Source of the DNA: Parelaphostrongylus tenuis | Taxonomy: Eukaryota > Nematoda > Chromadorea > Rhabditida > Metastrongylidae | Direction of reading: 5' to 3' | Assembly: GCA_019055375.1 (NCBI GenBank) | Contig: JAHQIW010000303.1 | Coordinates: forward strand, 124,001 to 188,000 | Length of the DNA: 64,000 bases | Shown here: positions 60,072 through 64,000 of the stretch, in pieces | How positions within the stretch are numbered: the stretch's first letter is position 1 | Layout of the letters: every line of letters starts with the position of its first letter | The notes under the pieces: generated by a model | What the model was told of the DNA's origin: nothing | The model's input: only the letters and a program-made list of their open reading frames with translations | The model's database searches: none | Position numbers and translations under genes: made by a program

Positions 60072-60371
60072 GAATGAAGGATAAGGCTCCCAGTAATGAT
60101 CAGTCCCTGAGGTATGCACCATGCATTCGTGTTCAATTTCTAACTTCGTTTGAGGTGATTGAATGCATATCTAACCTTTATAATGACTCAAGGTGGCCTC
60201 TCGCTGTACCGACTAGTACTGCTTATTCTCCCAGATAAGTCTGAGACTAGTCTGATGCCAATTTACCGACCGCGGAGGGATGGATGTTTTAGTGATCATG
60301 AGCGCTAGATTGAACAATTAATCTCGTGTGAGGTGCAGAGCACCTCTGACCACTGCGCTATATGCGCTGAT
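60072..60371 (-). repeat. long tRNA-derived SINE copy
   Basis: Minus-strand copy; the plus strand shows 'AGTCCCTGAGGTATGCACCA', 'TTGAATGCATATCTAACC' and the head complement 'GACCACTGCGCTATATGCGC'. It accounts for the 3' part of a 129-codon open frame that begins at 59849, which is therefore not a gene. Confidence 0.78.
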
Positions 60372-60394
60372 CCTTTCATGACGCTGTAAAATCC

Positions 60395-61170
60395 AAAATA
60401 AAATTGTGCTTTACATCGGTCGCGCGCCTCCATTTCTGTCATGCTTATGTTTCGCTGGAAGCACGAAAAGCATATGAACGTGTAGAGTAAATCTCCTGAT
60501 ATCTGTGTCAATCGTTTTATATGGAGTTTCTTTCAAAACGGAGGAAAAATTTCCGGTCGGATAACAATTTGCACCCCACATGTCTAACTCGTTAGGTCAT
60601 CGATCGATCGTCCTCCTCTCCCCGCCCGTAGGTTAACCGGTAAACAAGCCGCCGAATACGTGAAACTCGATATTATTTTCCCTGATACACTGCAATAAAA
60701 TGGTTTTTCCACAAAACAAGCAAAACATAGGAATCGTTGAAATCAACGCTGTCCATTGATTACTGATAGTCTAGAGAAAGAGCTCTGTCTGGCGATGGGT
60801 AAAACACAAATGTTTTTCTTTCTCCTACAGCGCTATCGAAGGAACTTTTCCAAGAAGCAAACACATTTTCGAGTTCTTCGATAGTTCTGCTATCGAAAGA
60901 CTACTAGCACCGTCAATAAGGAGTTTTGTCCAACGAAATAAGCGACGCTTTGTCCAGCGAGATATCACGAGATAAGAAAAAGAAAAGCGTGGTCATGTGA
61001 AATATAATTTTTTTTTCGGATTTTACAACGTTATAATAGAGCCTTTTTTAAAAACCGCCAAGTAAGGCTTGTAGTCAGATATTTATGCTTTCGAATGATT
61101 ACTGACACTCTTCTGAAAAATTCTTGTACAGCAAATGAGGTCGATTAATAAATTCTTTCCTCATAACCGA
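60395..61170. repeat. dispersed repeat with ATCGATCG core, rearranged copies
   Basis: 60395-60645 carries the family in reverse (GTTTCGCTGGAAGCACG, GGAGTTTCTTTC, CATCGATCGATCGTCCTCCT), and 60690-61170 carries further forward pieces (CAATAAAATGGTTTTTCCAC, TTTATGCTTTCGAATG, ATTACTGACACTC). Similar forward pieces occur at 530-715. No coding potential. Confidence 0.5.
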
Positions 61171-61689
61171 AAAGTAGCCTAAATTTTTGTAATTTTGACT
61201 GTTTATCGTCTACATAAATATTCCTCGAGCTGAGTAGTAGGGCAGTATTAGTTTTGTTCAAAGTTCAGTGATTGACTTATCAGTAAATGGCCAAGCGGCA
61301 GTTTCGCTTCCTTTTCTTCACATATTGACTCGTTGTGCATTTAATTTATTATCTAATCATTCTTTTTTTTGTTCATATCATTCCGTTTGTTCATTTTACC
61401 TTACGCTAATCACTACCAGGTATTTCCAGGCATGACTCCTTTACTGAGTTCGATATCATTTCTTCCAGCAACAGCTGAGACAGCCAAGTACGAAGAATAT
61501 TTTGTTTCCAAGGTGGAAATGTTTGATCTACTACGCAGTCACACTGCGAATGCGTTTTATTCCTCAAATTTGTTTGTAAAATCTGGAAATAAGTCGCGTT
61601 AATCGCGCCAACGCAAGCTTGTATCTTAATGATATATTTCGTAAAGAAAGATTTCGTCTGTTCACTTTCATGTTTTATATTGCTTATGA

Positions 61690-61935
61690 CCATCATCACC
61701 TATCGTCCTATTGAATGTCGATTGACCCTAGCGGATACCAATGAAACTTTAATTATTTCTTATTGGGCACAAGAACTACCGCTTAGCAGTATGGACCGCC
61801 GATCTGATAGTGTGCTCTCGCCGCTCTTATGATTCGTTGAGCAACACATTTTCTTCGAGGGCATTATGAAGAAACTCTAACCATCAGGTCGGCGGTCCGT
61901 ACTGCTGTGGGTTTAACATCCCAAAACATTCTACT
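61690..61935. repeat. dispersed 210-base repeat, diverged copy 3
   Basis: Keeps ACCTATCGTCCTATTGAATG, CTCGCCGCTCTTATGATTCG and ACCATCAGGTCGGCGGTC, then TTTAACATCCC, in the order of the other two copies. Much more diverged. Confidence 0.45.
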
Positions 61936-62127
61936 CACCAGCGCCTCTTCTCCATTGCTTGTAGTCAATACATATTACATGTACTCTTCACCTGATTATC
62001 GACATTTTGACGTGAAGATGGTATTTATGATTTTCTATCGCTGACGGCTATAGGAAGAAGCTTCAAATCCTTCCATTCACTTCCAGGATACGGCATACTC
62101 CTATCATCGACCTATGTAGGGTCAGGT

Positions 62128-62853
62128 TTTCGAGGCATATAATGATATAACATACTTTGAGCCGTTTGTGAGGTCGATAAGTGCTAGGCGGGCGCGTGCT
62201 TCGTTCTCGAGGTTTCATCGGTGACCCAGTCTCCTTCGATCCAGTCGATCATTGAGACTATACTTTTCTATAAAGGAATGGGCGCCGAATAATGAATCTT
62301 CGCAGTCAGGTGACGGAATCCCTGACATTGTAGGGACCAACAGTCGAGCTTATGGCTGGTAAAATGAATCTTACCTCTTCATTTGACCATTTTTTACAGA
62401 CCGCGCTCAAAAACAATAATAGTCGGATAATGATATGAAAGGTGTCTGTGAAGTGCTAGACAGGCGCCTGTTTCTTCTTCCAGGAATATCATTAGCACAG
62501 TCTCTTTCGTTTAGCCGATCTTTTGAGGCTATACTTCTTTCTAAAGGATTCGACACCGAATAAGCGGTCGAATGAAGAGGTATGATCCGTTCAACCAGTC
62601 ACAAGCTTCGACTGTTGGTCACTGTAATGTTAGGGGATTCTGCCACTTGACTGTGTGATCATTTACTAGTTGGCGTCAATCTCTTTATAGAGGAGTGTAG
62701 CCTTTACGGATCGGCTAACAGAAGGAGACTAAACTAGTGATGAGTCCAAAACGAAACAGGCTTCTGTCTATCACTTAGCAGACCTCACAAACCTCTCAAA
62801 ACATGTTATATCATTATCAGATTATTATTGTTTTTGAGCGAGGTCTATAAAAG
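62128..62853. mobile_element. nested foldback element
   Basis: A 270-base inverted repeat (outer arm from about 62134 and its partner up to 62830) includes complementary blocks such as GGGACCAACAGTCGAGCTTA and AAGCTTCGACTGTTGGTCAC. Inserted at its centre is a second left end, from 62398: GACCGCGCTCAAAAACAATA, then GATAATGATATGAAAGG. The right end has the matching ATTATTGTTTTTGAGCGAGG at 62826-62845. It shares the ends with the 31-kb and 5-kb elements and the sub-terminal part with the 43.5-kb element. Confidence 0.7.
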
Positions 62854-62859
62854 ACTGTC

Positions 62860-64000
62860 GAATGAACAGGTTCGGGGCATATATTCTGGAAGGGAGAGAA
62901 TGGTTTGGTAGAAAAGTAGGCATGAAGTCAGACGTTCTTTGTTATCTTCACTAAATCCTTAAGCGGTCCCCAAATCACTCGATGCCTCCTGCTGAGCTCT
63001 AGAGGTAATTCGTTTATCATATCAAGTTCCCGAGCTAGACAGGCGTAACTGGAGCATTCGGAATATTAGTTCCGTTGGAAGCCTATGGGGCATACAAAGC
63101 CGATTCTTCGTCAATCGCTACATGAGAATTAGCCGAGAACCAGTCGTCCCACTAGGTTGCCAAAGTCGTCCATCATTCTTTTTCCTGCCTGATGTTTGGT
63201 TTCGTAAAGGCGAGTATCATACAAGCGAAGGTAGTATAATTGCCTACTAGGCTTTCGGTAGTAATTGACTCATAGAGCACGATCCCATAACGAAAACACA
63301 TCCACGCACGCAGTCATGAATACGTTTTTATAAACCCGAGATCTAGGTGTCAAATCGACTTCGTAATAACAGAAAGTTCATCTTCTAGGTCCGCCTGTGT
63401 CTCAGGAAGCACAAAGTCACTTTTTGTTCACATTTGACCTCATCTACCATTTGGGTATGCTCCACGCGCCCTCGCGACAAACCGACCAGAAACCTCTTTG
63501 TGAATTGAGTCCGTGTGTGTGTTGGTCATAAGCATAAAAATCAAAACATTAAGTTGATGACAAAATCTTCGGAAGTCTCAAACATGTGAATTTTATATTG
63601 ATAGCGATGTCATAAGTTTCTATCTAGTTCCTCTAAAGACTCGGTCTTTTCCAGGCGGAATCAAGAGCTCCAACGGTTAGGAAATGGCAAGTGTGCGCTA
63701 CGCTCATTTTCGTCATGATTTTCTCTTATCTGTTGAAAATTTTGATATGGAATAGACCAGTTACCCATTATAATAGGTACTGAAGAAGTTAATTTTGTTT
63801 CCTTTTTGGCTCTTTTTTTCAAATTCTATTTATCCTCGTTACATGTCTTGCAAACCGACTTTCAGCAAACCCTATACGAGTAATCAATAGATTTGTACAT
63901 AATTGAGCTTACGCGAGATTGCTATCAAAACGTTAGGAAATTTTCGATTACCATAAATATAGTTTTCAACAATGGTGAATAGTTATATCAAATCTTTGCA
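62860..64000. other. gene-free right edge
   Basis: No exon, RNA gene or repeat could be supported here; no frame of useful length is present. Confidence 0.4.

Noticed and set aside
59849..60238. 129-codon plus-strand open frame
   Set aside because: Its 3' half is a minus-oriented copy of the long SINE, so it is not an independent gene.

Overview
The window looks like intron-rich nuclear DNA from an animal, most likely a nematode of the strongylid/rhabditid kind. The reasons are one large split gene with very short exons, acceptor sites of the (T)TTCAG type, a mix of sub-80-base and kilobase introns, AT-rich intergenic DNA, and a dense load of tRNA-derived SINEs, mariner relics and foldback elements. 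The assignment to nematodes is inference; no marker sequence for a species was seen.

The left third (about 2.3-20.5 kb, + strand) is one gene, the vps-39 orthologue. It encodes the HOPS-complex tethering subunit VPS39/Vam6. I reconstructed 22 exons whose splice phases agree (2315-2387 up to 19695-19828), plus a weaker terminal exon at 20415-20451. Together they encode about 878 residues, close to the usual animal length. Most exons are under 180 bases, so simple ORF scanning hides the gene.

Three partial gene models with consistent phases lie further right. They are a three-exon 3' end at 27055-27510 (+), a two-exon 3' end at 52977-53269 (+), and single candidate exons at 49184-49311 (+), 37294-37605 (-) and 58411-58575 (-). 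I do not recognise their products.

Everything else that can be named is repetitive. There are two SINE families with RNA polymerase III box B-like sequences: a short one ending in a 'TTTTGCACATCACT' tail, and a 300-base one with a clear 14-base target-site duplication at 55.3-55.6 kb. Mariner material is present in five places: an 80-base MADE1-like miniature element in a vps-39 intron, three decayed copies at 33-38 kb, and a foldback made of two mariner 5' halves head to head at 28.2-28.9 kb. A foldback superfamily with shared outer ends occurs at 4.9, 31.5, 43.5 and 62.1-62.9 kb. Several other dispersed families and (TA)n, (TTG)n, (CAA)n and G tracts fill the rest. No rRNA, CRISPR, convincing functional tRNA, or virus-like gene was seen. 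I found no evidence for a new multi-gene biological system; the novelty is in the repeats.
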